Shown here: one piece after another, positions 33,012-41,764 of the stretch
Numbering within the stretch: position 1 is the stretch's first letter
How the letters are laid out: every line of letters starts with the position of its first letter
DNA from: Desulfobacterales bacterium
GTDB taxonomy: Bacteria > Desulfobacterota > Desulfobacteria > Desulfobacterales > JARGFK01
Assembly (NCBI GenBank): GCA_029211065.1
Contig: JARGFK010000027.1
Coordinates: forward strand, 1 to 47,589
Direction of reading: 5' to 3'
DNA length: 47,589 bases
Translations under genes and position numbers: made by a program
Notes under the pieces: generated by a model
Seen by the model: the letters and a program-made list of their open reading frames with translations, nothing else
What the model was told of the DNA's origin: nothing
Databases searched by the model: none

Positions 33012-34274
33012 CTAAAAATTTACAAAAGATTTTTGGGCGTTGACCACCTTTGCAATATAGCGGCGCGATTCGTCCGAAGGAAGCTGCGTTCTGAGGGTCT
33101 GATAGACTTCAAGGGGAGTGATACTGTTGATGCGGCCCGGCGCACGATTTCGGTCGCGATCAAATGTACGCAGAACATTCCCGGCGCCGGTGTTGTATGC
33201 TGCGATTACACAATATTGTCGTGAAATCGGATGTTCGATTTCTTTTAAATATCTGTCGCTCAGCAGGAAGAGGTATGCCGAACCATATTGAATGTTATTT
33301 TCCGGTACAAAGAGAAATTTGTCGGAAGGCGCTCCTTGTTTATTCAGAAAGATATTGACGTCTCTCCCTGCCGTGGCCGGTACGATCTGCATGAGCCCGA
33401 AAGCCGGTGCCTGGCTGACGGCATACGGGTTAAAATCACTTTCGGTTTTCATGATGGCATATATCAGGTTTTTACTGAGATTGTATTGGCCGGCAAAGTT
33501 TTCTACCATTGGACGAAACTTTTTGGCGCGGATGTTATGATGGTCGACAAGCATCGACAGGGTTACGAAACGAATGCTTTCAACCTTCCGGTCGTTATGA
33601 ATGCTGCGGGTCTGAAGGCTTTTTTCAATCAGGTGATCTGCAAACCGTTCCGCCCGCCAGGCCCATCGGATGGGTTGTCCCTCAGCGTCAACGACTTCTC
33701 CGAATAGAAAAGGGGTATCCCCAAGTTTGACGGTTTGAGCGGAATAAAGGTCAACGGCTCTAGGGTCATTCGGGGTCATCAGGGTTGTTGTAATGGCGTT
33801 TTTCAGGCTTTGCAGGGGATTTTGCTGATCGATGGTTTCCACGGTAATCAGCCCGCTGTCGAAATCAACCATGGCGCGGCACAGATAGTTCTGGGTGTAT
33901 TTGACATATTCTTTGGGGTTGGGTTCCCTGGCCTCTTTTTTGCCCCAGACATGCTCGACCGCTTTTTTAAAATTTTTCATCAGAACATCGAAGTTTTCCT
34001 GAAACTGCCTGATATCCCGGTCCAGGGTCTTTGGGTTGACGGCGTAGCCCACCGCTTTTTCCACTGCCATTCCCTGGGCCGACGAGATATCACCGGTCGC
34101 GGCGATTTTGGTTATACGAATAACATCCCTTTTAGAGCATCCATAAATAATCGTACATACGGATGCGGCGATTGCAAGAAGGATTATGATGAAATACGTT
34201 CGATTGGCTGAACTGCGTTTCCGGCCTGGAGTCGATTTGGTTTTAAAATTATGACGTAAGATAGGTTCGTGCAT
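33012..34274 (-). CDS. mltC: Membrane-bound lytic murein transglycosylase C
   Basis: 420 residues from the ATG at 34274, which has CAGGGA ahead; TTG at 34298 is the alternative. A long basic N-terminus precedes a hydrophobic segment (YFIIILLAIAASVCTIIYGC) whose final Cys fits a lipobox-like site, so it is probably an outer-membrane lipoprotein. A DUF3393-type domain (about 60-230) precedes the SLT catalytic domain: the Glu in AIMKTESDFNPYAVS, APAFGLMQIVPATAG, IQYGSAYLFLL, and VIAAYNTGAGNVLRTF. It cleaves glycan strands to 1,6-anhydromuropeptides. The full MltC layout is present. Confidence 0.92.
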   Translation of the reverse strand: MHEPILRHNFKTKSTPGRKRSSANRTYFIIILLAIAASVCTIIYGCSKRDVIRITKIAATGDISSAQGMAVEKAVGYAVNPKTLDRDIRQFQENFDVLMKNFKKAVEHVWGKKEAREPNPKEYVKYTQNYLCRAMVDFDSGLITVETIDQQNPLQSLKNAITTTLMTPNDPRAVDLYSAQTVKLGDTPFLFGEVVDAEGQPIRWAWRAERFADHLIEKSLQTRSIHNDRKVESIRFVTLSMLVDHHNIRAKKFRPMVENFAGQYNLSKNLIYAIMKTESDFNPYAVSQAPAFGLMQIVPATAGRDVNIFLNKQGAPSDKFLFVPENNIQYGSAYLFLLSDRYLKEIEHPISRQYCVIAAYNTGAGNVLRTFDRDRNRAPGRINSITPLEVYQTLRTQLPSDESRRYIAKVVNAQKSFVNF

Positions 34275-34302
34275 TTGAATATTTCCCTGACGGATCAAAT
34301 AT

Positions 34303-34370
34303 TATAGCGGTTGACAAAATTATGTTCCGATGCAGCCGCCGGACAAGTCCGTTTCAATCGGCAAAAACGC
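34303..34370. repeat. Repeat family B, copy 2
   Basis: TATAGCGGTTGACAAAA at the left edge, then GATGCAGCCGCCGGA and CCGTTTCAATCGGCAAAAAC, matching 27336-27403 in the same orientation. It lies in the divergent mltC/EamA promoter region, so it may affect expression of both. Confidence 0.8.
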
Positions 34371-34393
34371 TTAACAAATATAAGACGACTATA

Positions 34394-35299
34394 ATGATCA
34401 ATGTCAAGTTATTATTAACCGCTTTTTTTTGGGGGGGAACCTTTATTGCCGGCAGAGTCGTTGCCGGAACCATTGAGCCATACTCCGCTGCTTTTTTAAG
34501 ATTCTTCGTTGCGTTGTTGTTTTTAGTTTTTTTTGCCTGGCGGATTGAAGGAAGGCTGCCTTTGATTAAAAAAAATCAAATTTTTCCGATCCTCCTTCTC
34601 GGGGCCAGCGGCATTTTTATCTATAATGTTTTCTTTTTCAAAGGACTTAGACTGATCGAGGCGGGCCGGGCGGCCATTATCATCGCGAATAATCCAATTG
34701 TTATTTTCCTTTTATCCGTCCTTTTTTTTAAGGAAAAATTGACCCCAGTAACGGCTGTCGGCGTTTTACTTTCTGTTTTTGGGGCCCTGCTTGTGATTAC
34801 AAAGGGGAGCCCGTTTGAAGCGTTAAATGCAAATATCGGGCGGGGTGAATTGTTTATTTTCATCTGTGTTTTAAGTTGGGCGGCTTTCTCATTGATCGGA
34901 AAGACGATCCTGAAAGGCTTATCTCCTCTGGCGGCCATTACCTATGCAACCCTGGCCGGAATGGTTTTATTATTTATACCGGCCTGTATGAACGGGTTTT
35001 TACAAAATATCCGGCACTATCCGCTCAAGGCCTGGCTGGCTGTTTTTTATCTGGGATTTTTTGGAACCGTCCTCGGGTTTGTCTGGTACTATGAAGGCAT
35101 CCGGACAATCGGCCCCACAAAGGCGAGCCTGTTTATCAATTTTGTCCCCATAAGCGCCGTTGCCCTGGCATTTATCGTGCTGGGAGAGCCGCTGACGACA
35201 TCCTTATTGACCGGAACGATATTCGTGAGCCTCGGCGTATTTCTGACCCACTGGGACCCAAGGGGTAATGGTCGGGTGTTGCGTCATCCTAAGATTTAG
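34394..35299 (+). CDS. EamA/DMT-family transporter
   Basis: 301 residues from the ATG at 34394 (MINVKLLLTAFFWGGTFIAG). The frame is open upstream into the repeat, but that part is atypical. About ten membrane helices in two EamA halves, with signatures FFWGGTFIAGR, EAGRAAIIIANNPIVIFLLS and GPTKASLFINFVPISAVALA. Likely an inner-membrane exporter of small metabolites or amino acids; the substrate is unknown. The stop codon TAG lies within the first bases of repeat family C. Confidence 0.9.
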   Translation: MINVKLLLTAFFWGGTFIAGRVVAGTIEPYSAAFLRFFVALLFLVFFAWRIEGRLPLIKKNQIFPILLLGASGIFIYNVFFFKGLRLIEAGRAAIIIANNPIVIFLLSVLFFKEKLTPVTAVGVLLSVFGALLVITKGSPFEALNANIGRGELFIFICVLSWAAFSLIGKTILKGLSPLAAITYATLAGMVLLFIPACMNGFLQNIRHYPLKAWLAVFYLGFFGTVLGFVWYYEGIRTIGPTKASLFINFVPISAVALAFIVLGEPLTTSLLTGTIFVSLGVFLTHWDPRGNGRVLRHPKI

Positions 35300-35415
35300 T
35301 GCTTCGACGTGAAATTACTGTGACATATTTTTATACATCCGATCAATAAAATTGCTTGCTCAGCACTAAGTCCTGAGCAAATACATTCGTTATCGAATTT
35401 ATGAATCGATGGACC
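35296..35415. repeat. Repeat family C, copy 2
   Basis: Matches 20226-20343 over about 120 bases: TTAGTGCTTCGACG, ATCAATAAAATTGCTTGCTC, the TGCTCAG..CTGAGCA hairpin, and TCGATGGACC at the end. It starts on the stop codon of the EamA gene. Same orientation as copy 1. Confidence 0.85.
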
Positions 35416-35541
35416 TGACAGCCGCGTTTCTGGGGTGTGAAATAAAATGGTTTTTCCGACCAATTAAACCTGTTATAAACCATTAGGGTTAGACCTTGAT
35501 AGTTGTGAATAAAAAAACCGGAACCCAAACCAAAGGTGGCG

Positions 35542-36243
35542 ATGAAAACAATTCCATCGGAATATCTGCAACCCACAGCCATCATAGAAAGTGACCATCC
35601 CGAAGTCGTGGCGTATGCCGGGAAAACCGTGGGCGGGTCCGGCAGCGATCCCCGGCAGCAGGCGGTAAAGCTTTTCTATGCGGTCCGGGATGGGATCTGG
35701 TATGATCCGTACTATCCGTTTTATCTGCCGGAACATTATCGCGCCAGCCGGGTGCTGGCGAGTAAAAGAGGATATTGCGTGAGCAAGGCTGCACTGCTGT
35801 GCGCCCTCGGGCGGGCGCGCGGGATTCCATCGCGGCTTGGATTTGCAACCGTCCGAAACCACCTGGCCACCAAACAGCTGGTTGAACTAATGGGCTCTAA
35901 TCTGTTCGTCTACCATGGCTTTACGGAATTTTTTCTTTCGGGGCGATGGGTCAAGGCAACCCCCGCGTTTAATGTGGAGTTGTGTCAAAAGCATCGGGTC
36001 GCTCCGCTTGAATTTAATGGACGTGACGATTCTGTCTTCCATCCGTATAATTCGGAAAAAAAACCATTTATGGAATATGTTGAAGATCACGGAACCTTTG
36101 CGGATGTCCCGCTGGACCGAATTGTCAACGCCTGGAAAAAAGCCTATGGCAGCGAAAGGGTGCGTCAATGGATCGATGCTTTTGAAAAGGCCGGCGGGGG
36201 ACGGTGGCGGGATTTTGACAAGGAAGACATCATTACCGGTTAA
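35542..36243 (+). CDS. Transglutaminase-like cysteine protease-fold protein
   Basis: 233 residues from the ATG at 35542, five bases after AAAGG; GTG 35536 is the alternative. TGc core: catalytic C79 in SKRGYCVSKAALLCALGRA, H125 in VYHGFTEFFLSG. The third residue, usually Asp in VDPT, is not obvious in WVKATPAFN. No signal peptide, so it is cytosolic, unlike many Tgl proteins. It overlaps the convergent MFS gene by 11 bases. Function (peptidase or amide hydrolase) unknown. Confidence 0.85.
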   Translation: MKTIPSEYLQPTAIIESDHPEVVAYAGKTVGGSGSDPRQQAVKLFYAVRDGIWYDPYYPFYLPEHYRASRVLASKRGYCVSKAALLCALGRARGIPSRLGFATVRNHLATKQLVELMGSNLFVYHGFTEFFLSGRWVKATPAFNVELCQKHRVAPLEFNGRDDSVFHPYNSEKKPFMEYVEDHGTFADVPLDRIVNAWKKAYGSERVRQWIDAFEKAGGGRWRDFDKEDIITG

Positions 36244-37459
36244 ACCGGTCGGGCAGTTTTTTTGAAAACAACAGATAGCCGATTCCTGAAACCACTGCCA
36301 GTGATGATATGCTGATCCAGGCCAGGGGATGATGATAACTGAAATGGTCTAAAATTAAACCGCCGTAAAGCGGCCCGAGCGACCATCCCGAGGTTATAAA
36401 AAAACCGTAAATACCCATATACCGTCCCATCCTGCCGGCGGGAGCCAACCTTGAGGTTAAGGCCAGGGCCGGCGGCGACATCAATATTTCACCCAGCGTA
36501 ACGATCATTATGATACCCACAAAATGTTCAAATTTGCTTCCAAAACCCATCATCCCATAACCGATGGCATAAAGAAACGCTCCCAGCGCCAGTTGAATCG
36601 ACAGCTTGTATTTCGATAAAAGGCCGGTTACCGGCATCTGCAGCGCAGCTACGGTTATACCATTAAGGGTATAGAGAAGCCCCAGCTGATATTCGCTGAT
36701 GCGCACCATTTCAACGGCGTAAACGGAAAACGGAGCGATCAGCTGCGATACCACCAAATATAACAAAAAGGTCAGAAAACAATGCCGCGCCAGATAGGGG
36801 TCATTTTTTATGGCGAATAAATCCCGGAATTTAAACTTGTCCGGAGGAATGTTCGTCTGAGGGATTTTCAGGAACATCCAGAAGACAAGGCAGGAAAGAA
36901 ATGTGATCGCAGAAGAAATGACGAACAACAATCCATAATTGTAACCGGCCAGGAATCCACCGATGGCAGGACCGGCCGCCCAGCCGAGATTTCCGGCGGA
37001 ACGGGTCAGGGCATAGCCGTCCAGGCGTTTGGCTGGCGGGAGAAGATCCGACACCAGCGCGTTTGCGGTTGGCTGAAAGACGGCCCCGAAAATGGAATTG
37101 ATCAACAGGAAAATAGAAATTGCCAAAAAGCCCCATTGTTGATAGATAGAAATTGCCAGCAGTATAAAGGCAACAGCTCGAAAGAGCTGGGAAAAAATCA
37201 AAATGTGGCGTCTTTCGACATGGTCGGACATCTCGCCGCCGATGGCTTGAAAGAAGGAGCGGACAACCGCCATAAACCCAAAAAACAGTCCTATCTGAGT
37301 GATGGTTAAGCCCAGCTCGGAGTGGAAATAGATCGAGATAAAGGGGATCGAAATCCCGAAGCCCAGTGCGCTGACAAACCAGCCGAAAGACAGCACCCAG
37401 AGGTCCTTGTTGAACTGCCGAATATATTTCATGCTCCCGGTTATCATCGTCCGGTGCAT
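36233..37459 (-). CDS. Major facilitator superfamily transporter
   Basis: 408 residues from the ATG at 37459; ATGs at 37447 and 37432 are also possible and no start has a well-spaced ribosome site. Twelve predicted helices. The loop 2-3 signature is near GEMSDHVERRHILIFSQ, and GWAAGPAIGGFLAGYNYGLL marks helix 5. Resembles drug-efflux type MFS proteins. Substrate unknown. It is divergent from the aminotransferase gene and could serve that pathway, but nothing proves it. Confidence 0.88.
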   Translation of the reverse strand: MHRTMITGSMKYIRQFNKDLWVLSFGWFVSALGFGISIPFISIYFHSELGLTITQIGLFFGFMAVVRSFFQAIGGEMSDHVERRHILIFSQLFRAVAFILLAISIYQQWGFLAISIFLLINSIFGAVFQPTANALVSDLLPPAKRLDGYALTRSAGNLGWAAGPAIGGFLAGYNYGLLFVISSAITFLSCLVFWMFLKIPQTNIPPDKFKFRDLFAIKNDPYLARHCFLTFLLYLVVSQLIAPFSVYAVEMVRISEYQLGLLYTLNGITVAALQMPVTGLLSKYKLSIQLALGAFLYAIGYGMMGFGSKFEHFVGIIMIVTLGEILMSPPALALTSRLAPAGRMGRYMGIYGFFITSGWSLGPLYGGLILDHFSYHHPLAWISISSLAVVSGIGYLLFSKKLPDRFNR

Positions 37460-37575
37460 ATAAAAGAATTTAAATAAAAATAAAAGAAAAATATGACATC
37501 TTGACTGTCGCACGGTGTCCTGAACCCTGCAGCAACAGTTTGAAATGAAAGATATAATCAGCGGTGAGGGGTAAA

Positions 37576-38889
37576 ATGAAAATCGAAATTAAAACAGTCC
37601 TGCCCGGCCCCATAGCAGCCGAACTGATCGAAAAAGATCGCTTATTTGTTTCCCCCTCCTATACCCGGGTGTATCCGCTTGTGGTGGACAAAGCCCAGGG
37701 ACTCTGGGTTCAGGATGTGGACGGCAATGTGTTTCTTGATTTTACCGCCGGGATCGCCGTCTGCGCCACCGGTCATTGTCACCCGCGGGTTGTGGCTGCG
37801 ATTAAAGATCAGGCGGATCAGTTGCTGCACATGTCCGGCACCGACTTTTTTTATGTCCCCCAGATCGCCCTGGCTGAGAAGCTGGCCTCCCTTGTAGGAA
37901 ATTATAAGGTTTACTTTGGCAATTCAGGGGCTGAAGCGGTGGAGGCGGCTTTTAAATTGGCCCGCTGGCATACCCAGCGGGAATTGAATATTGCGTTTTA
38001 CGGGGCGTTTCACGGGCGAACCATGGGCGCGCTTTCTTTGACGGCCAGCAAGGCCATCCAAAAAAAACATTACCACCCCTTTGTTCCGGGAATTACCCAC
38101 ATTCCATATGCCTACTGTTATCGCTGCGCCTACAACATGCGTTATCCGCAATGCGGCCTGTGCTGCGTTGAATGGATCGAAAACACCCTTTTCCGTACCG
38201 CCCTGCCGCCGGAAGAAGTGGCCGCCATATTTGTGGAACCGATTCAAGGGGAGGGCGGCTATATTGTGCCGCCGCCGGAATTCCATCAGAAATTGCATCA
38301 AATCGCCCAGAAATACGGGATCCTCTATGTTGCCGACGAGGTGCAGTCGGGGATGGGGCGCACCGGCAAAATGTTTGCCATGGAACATTTTGGCGTTAAA
38401 CCGGATATCATCGCATTGGCAAAGGGAATAGCTTCCGGCATGCCCCTGGGGGCCATGGTGGCGAGGGCTGAAATCATGGACTGGGAAGCCGGTTCACACG
38501 CGTCCACATTCGGCGGAAATCCGGTCTCCTGTCGGGCTGCCCTGACGACCATTGAAATGCTCCAGGAAAGCCTGATGCAAAATGCGCACATCCAGGGTGA
38601 GCGACTGATCCAGGGGCTGCAGGCGCTTCAAAAATCCCACGAGTGTATGGGAGATGTCAGGGGAAAAGGGTTGATGGTTGCGGTGGAGCTGGTCTTTGAC
38701 CGCGAAACCAAGGCTTCCGCCAAAATCTGGCGTGAGGCTATTATCAGTAAGGCTTTCCAAAAGGGATTGCTGCTTTTGGGTTGCGGTGAAAACAGCATCC
38801 GGTTTTGCCCGGCCTTGACGGTAACTGCCCAGCAGATCGATGAATGCCTCAGCATATTCGAGGAAGCGGTTCGGGAAGGGATTCGGTAA
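37576..38889 (+). CDS. Class III aminotransferase (4-aminobutyrate/lysine 6-aminotransferase-like)
   Basis: 437 residues from the ATG at 37576, with GAGGGG five bases ahead; GTG 37564 is the alternative. PLP fold I enzyme: FGNSGAEAVEAAFKLAR, AFHGRTMGALSLT, VEPIQGEGGYI, D254 in VADEVQSGMGRTGK, PLP lysine K283 in IIALAKGIASG. A five-Cys stretch, C181 to C197 (YCYRCAYNMRYPQCGLCC), occurs in related archaeal and bacterial enzymes. The ALDH gene starts 28 bases later. An omega-amino acid or lysine would give a semialdehyde that the next enzyme oxidises. Exact substrate is an inference. Confidence 0.92.
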   Translation: MKIEIKTVLPGPIAAELIEKDRLFVSPSYTRVYPLVVDKAQGLWVQDVDGNVFLDFTAGIAVCATGHCHPRVVAAIKDQADQLLHMSGTDFFYVPQIALAEKLASLVGNYKVYFGNSGAEAVEAAFKLARWHTQRELNIAFYGAFHGRTMGALSLTASKAIQKKHYHPFVPGITHIPYAYCYRCAYNMRYPQCGLCCVEWIENTLFRTALPPEEVAAIFVEPIQGEGGYIVPPPEFHQKLHQIAQKYGILYVADEVQSGMGRTGKMFAMEHFGVKPDIIALAKGIASGMPLGAMVARAEIMDWEAGSHASTFGGNPVSCRAALTTIEMLQESLMQNAHIQGERLIQGLQALQKSHECMGDVRGKGLMVAVELVFDRETKASAKIWREAIISKAFQKGLLLLGCGENSIRFCPALTVTAQQIDECLSIFEEAVREGIR

Positions 38890-38917
38890 ACAAATTTCAG
38901 ATTCAAGAGAGTGAACA

Positions 38918-40447
38918 ATGAAAAAAATATTGGAAGCGATCGACATGCTGGGCAATTACACCGGCGCCGGCAACGGATCATGGTTGGAATGCAGTGGGAA
39001 GGAACTATCATCTCTTTCCCCGATCAATGGTCAGGTAATCGGAAAAATTCAATCGGCCACACGCGACAGTTATGAACATATCGTCGCCGACAGCGTTGAG
39101 GCTTTCCGCCAATGGCGTCTGGTTCCGGCTCCCAAAAGAGGTGAGATCGTCCGGCAGATCGGCGAGGCCCTGCGCCGTCATAAAAAAGAATTGGGTGCAC
39201 TGGTGAGCTTGGAGGTGGGCAAGATTCGGGCCGAAGGGGAAGGGGAAGTTCAGGAGATGATCGATATCGCGGACTTCAGCGTGGGCCAGTCACGGATGCT
39301 CTACGGGTTGAGCATGCACAGCGAACGCCCCAGGCACCGCATGCTTGAACAGTGGCACCCCTTGGGCCCTGTCGGCGTCATCACGGCCTTTAACTTTCCG
39401 GTGGCGGTGTGGGCCTGGAATGCCATGCTTGCGCTGGTTGCCGGTGATACGGTCATTTGGAAGCCCTCGTCCAAAGCCTTTTTGTCCGCCATCGCCACCA
39501 TGAAAATTGCATGGCAGGTACTCTATGAAAATAAACTGCCCGACGGGATTTTGAATATCATCATCGGAGATCGCAATGAGGTCGGCGAACCCCTGTTACG
39601 GGACAGACGGGTGCCGCTGATATCAGCGACGGGCAGTGTCCGCATGGGGCGACATATTGCCGAGGTCGCCGGCTCCCGCCTGGGTAAAACCATTTTAGAA
39701 CTGGGCGGCAATAATGCCGTCATCGTTACCCCCAGTGCCGATTTGGACCTCGCCGTCCGCGCCATCCTTTTCGGAGCAGTGGGAACTGCTGGCCAGCGCT
39801 GCACAACAACGCGCCGTGTGATTGCGCACCAGGATATCTTTAATCCCCTGAAGGAATCTCTGGTTAAGGCCTATGGGCAGGTTCGGATCGGTTCCCCCCT
39901 TGAAGACGGCACCCTGATGGGTCCGCTGATTGACTGCGATGCAGTGGCTTCCATGCAAAGGGCGCTGGAAACGATAAAGCGCCAGGGGGGTCGTATACTT
40001 TCCGGCGGCGAGGTGCTTTCCGGCGGTATTTATGATGCCGGCACCTATGTAACGCCCTGCATCTGCGAGGTGAAACCCGATTGCCCGATTGTAAATGAGG
40101 AAACCTTTGCGCCGATCCTGTATTTAATACAATACAAAACCCTTGAAGAGGCCATCCAGTACCACAACGATGTCCCCCAGGGTCTTTCCTCGGCTATCTT
40201 CAGCAACAATATCCGGGAAACCGAAGCGTTCCTGAGCCATTCGGGAAGCGACTGCGGTATCGCCAATGTGAATGTCGGGACCTCCGGGGCTGAGATCGGC
40301 GGCGCCTTTGGCGGTGAAAAAGATACCGGCGGCGGCAGAGAAGCCGGATCGGACGCGTGGAAAGCATATATGCGGCGGCAAACCAATACCATCAACTGGT
40401 CAAGTGAAATTCCGCTGGCACAGGGGATACGGTTTGAAATCGACTAA
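38918..40447 (+). CDS. ALDH7-type aldehyde dehydrogenase (aminoadipate-semialdehyde dehydrogenase-like)
   Basis: 509 residues. NAD-dependent oxidation of an aldehyde to an acid. Catalytic C295 (TAGQRCTTTRR) and E261 (LELGGNN), with VGVITAFNFPVAVWAWN and ATGSVRMGRHIAEVAGSRLG. The long N-terminus (LGNYTGAGNGSW) and the C-terminal GAFGGEKDTGGGREAGSDAW with YMRRQTNTINW are typical of ALDH7 (antiquitin, AmaB), which oxidises alpha-aminoadipate semialdehyde/piperideine-6-carboxylate. With the upstream aminotransferase this suggests lysine catabolism to 2-aminoadipate. A repeat element begins at the stop codon. Confidence 0.92.
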   Translation: MKKILEAIDMLGNYTGAGNGSWLECSGKELSSLSPINGQVIGKIQSATRDSYEHIVADSVEAFRQWRLVPAPKRGEIVRQIGEALRRHKKELGALVSLEVGKIRAEGEGEVQEMIDIADFSVGQSRMLYGLSMHSERPRHRMLEQWHPLGPVGVITAFNFPVAVWAWNAMLALVAGDTVIWKPSSKAFLSAIATMKIAWQVLYENKLPDGILNIIIGDRNEVGEPLLRDRRVPLISATGSVRMGRHIAEVAGSRLGKTILELGGNNAVIVTPSADLDLAVRAILFGAVGTAGQRCTTTRRVIAHQDIFNPLKESLVKAYGQVRIGSPLEDGTLMGPLIDCDAVASMQRALETIKRQGGRILSGGEVLSGGIYDAGTYVTPCICEVKPDCPIVNEETFAPILYLIQYKTLEEAIQYHNDVPQGLSSAIFSNNIRETEAFLSHSGSDCGIANVNVGTSGAEIGGAFGGEKDTGGGREAGSDAWKAYMRRQTNTINWSSEIPLAQGIRFEID

Positions 40448-40619
40448 CAGGTTGATGAAAAACTGCGCCTGAGGCCGCCATGTCCCGCTGAAAGCGGGAT
40501 TGCGCGGCTCTCACCAAAGTACTTGCTCATCCCGCCTTGGCGGGACTGCGCTTGCCGAGTCGCCGCGCTCCAGCCTTTGGCGGGACTGACGACCTCATTC
40601 TTGTTTTTCAGCAGCCTGT
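40447..40619. repeat. MITE-like element with about 40-bp terminal inverted repeats
   Basis: The left end ACAGGTTGATGAAAAAC and the complement of the right end, ACAGGCTGCTGAAAAAC, match at 15 of 17 positions, and the similarity continues with TGAGGCCG/TGAGGTCG and CCCGC. Inside are hairpins (TCCCGC..GCGGGA twice). It starts on the last base of the ALDH stop codon and fills most of the gap before mutY. No ORF. Confidence 0.75.
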
Positions 40620-40657
40620 GATGGTGGCGCTATTAAAAAACAACTTTACAAACGATT

Positions 40658-41764
40658 ATGAAAGACCTGATCTCTGAAAAAGAAGTCAATTTGCTCCAGC
40701 GGCGTCTCATCCAATGGTATCAAAAAAACCAGCGAAAACTGCCCTGGCGTCAGACAAGAGACCCGTTTTACATCTGGATCTCAGAGATCATGCTGCAGCA
40801 AACCCAGGTTAAAACGGTCATACCGTATTATTTGAAATTTTTAGATCGCTTCCCCGACGTTGCAAGCCTGGCTGAAGCGGACATGCAAACGGTTCTAAAA
40901 ATTTGGGAGGGGCTGGGGTATTATGCCCGGGCCCGCAATCTGCACCGTGCGGCCAAAATAGTTCTGGAAAGGCATGGCGGCGAGGTCCCTTCCTCGCAAC
41001 AGGGATTTCGCAAACTGCCCGGCGTGGGCCCCTATATTGCATCGGCGGTACTCAGTATCGCCTATGGGCTTCCCTATGCGGTCGTCGATGGAAATGTGAA
41101 GCGGGTCCTGTCCCGCCTTTTTTTAATAGATCTGCCGGTAAACAATGCATCTTCATATAGAACTTTTGAGGAAATCGCCTCAGGATTGCTCCATACCCGC
41201 CAACCGGGAATTTTCAACCAGGCAATGATGGAACTGGGGGCAATGGTCTGCCGATCTTCCACCCCCTCCTGCAGCACGTGCCCGTTGATAAAAAACTGCC
41301 GGGCGTTTAAAAAACAGCAGGTGGCAATATATCCCAAGCGGATCAAGACAAAACCCGTCCCCACCCATCATATTGCTGTCGGGGTTGTTTATAAAAAAGA
41401 CCGGGTTTTAATCACACGCCGAAAGTCGGAAGGGCTTTTGGGAGGTTTGTGGGAGTTTCCGGGCGGGAAAATCAAAAAGAAGGAAGATGCGCAAGAAACC
41501 TGTATTCGGGAGATTAAGGAAGAGGTCAATCTGAACATCAAAATAGATTCATTTATCACTCGGGTCAGACATGCCTACACGCATTTCAAGATTGTTTTAG
41601 ATGTTTTTTGCTGTAGCTATCTTTCCGGCCGGGTCAAACTCAATGGTCCGGTGGATTATCGCTGGATCAGACTCGGTGAAATTGATGACTATCCATTTCC
41701 AAAAGCCAACCGGAGGTTTATCCCCTTGCTTGAACCTTCAACCCCCGGCCTCCCTGAACCCTAA
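40658..41764 (+). CDS. mutY: A/G-specific adenine glycosylase with C-terminal NUDIX domain
   Basis: 368 residues. Removes adenine opposite 8-oxoguanine. HhH-GPD domain: catalytic Glu in IWISEIMLQQTQV (E43), GLGYYARARNLH, helix-hairpin-helix LPGVGPYIASAVLS, AVVDGNVKRVLSR, and the 4Fe-4S ligands in CRSSTPSCSTCPLIKNC. The C-terminal MutT-like domain has an almost perfect Nudix box at about 269-291 (GGKIKKKEDAQETC, then REIKEEVNL), unlike the degenerate box of many MutY proteins, so it may also hydrolyse a nucleotide. It ends 27 bases inside the convergent membrane gene. Confidence 0.95.
   Translation: MKDLISEKEVNLLQRRLIQWYQKNQRKLPWRQTRDPFYIWISEIMLQQTQVKTVIPYYLKFLDRFPDVASLAEADMQTVLKIWEGLGYYARARNLHRAAKIVLERHGGEVPSSQQGFRKLPGVGPYIASAVLSIAYGLPYAVVDGNVKRVLSRLFLIDLPVNNASSYRTFEEIASGLLHTRQPGIFNQAMMELGAMVCRSSTPSCSTCPLIKNCRAFKKQQVAIYPKRIKTKPVPTHHIAVGVVYKKDRVLITRRKSEGLLGGLWEFPGGKIKKKEDAQETCIREIKEEVNLNIKIDSFITRVRHAYTHFKIVLDVFCCSYLSGRVKLNGPVDYRWIRLGEIDDYPFPKANRRFIPLLEPSTPGLPEP

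Noticed and set aside
37576-38889. Acetylornithine aminotransferase (ArgD)
   Set aside because: The five-Cys insertion, greater length and pairing with an ALDH7-type enzyme fit an omega-aminotransferase better; no arg genes nearby.
40447-40619. Rho-independent terminator after the ALDH gene
   Set aside because: The hairpins have no T-run and the outer 17-base inverted ends indicate a larger element.
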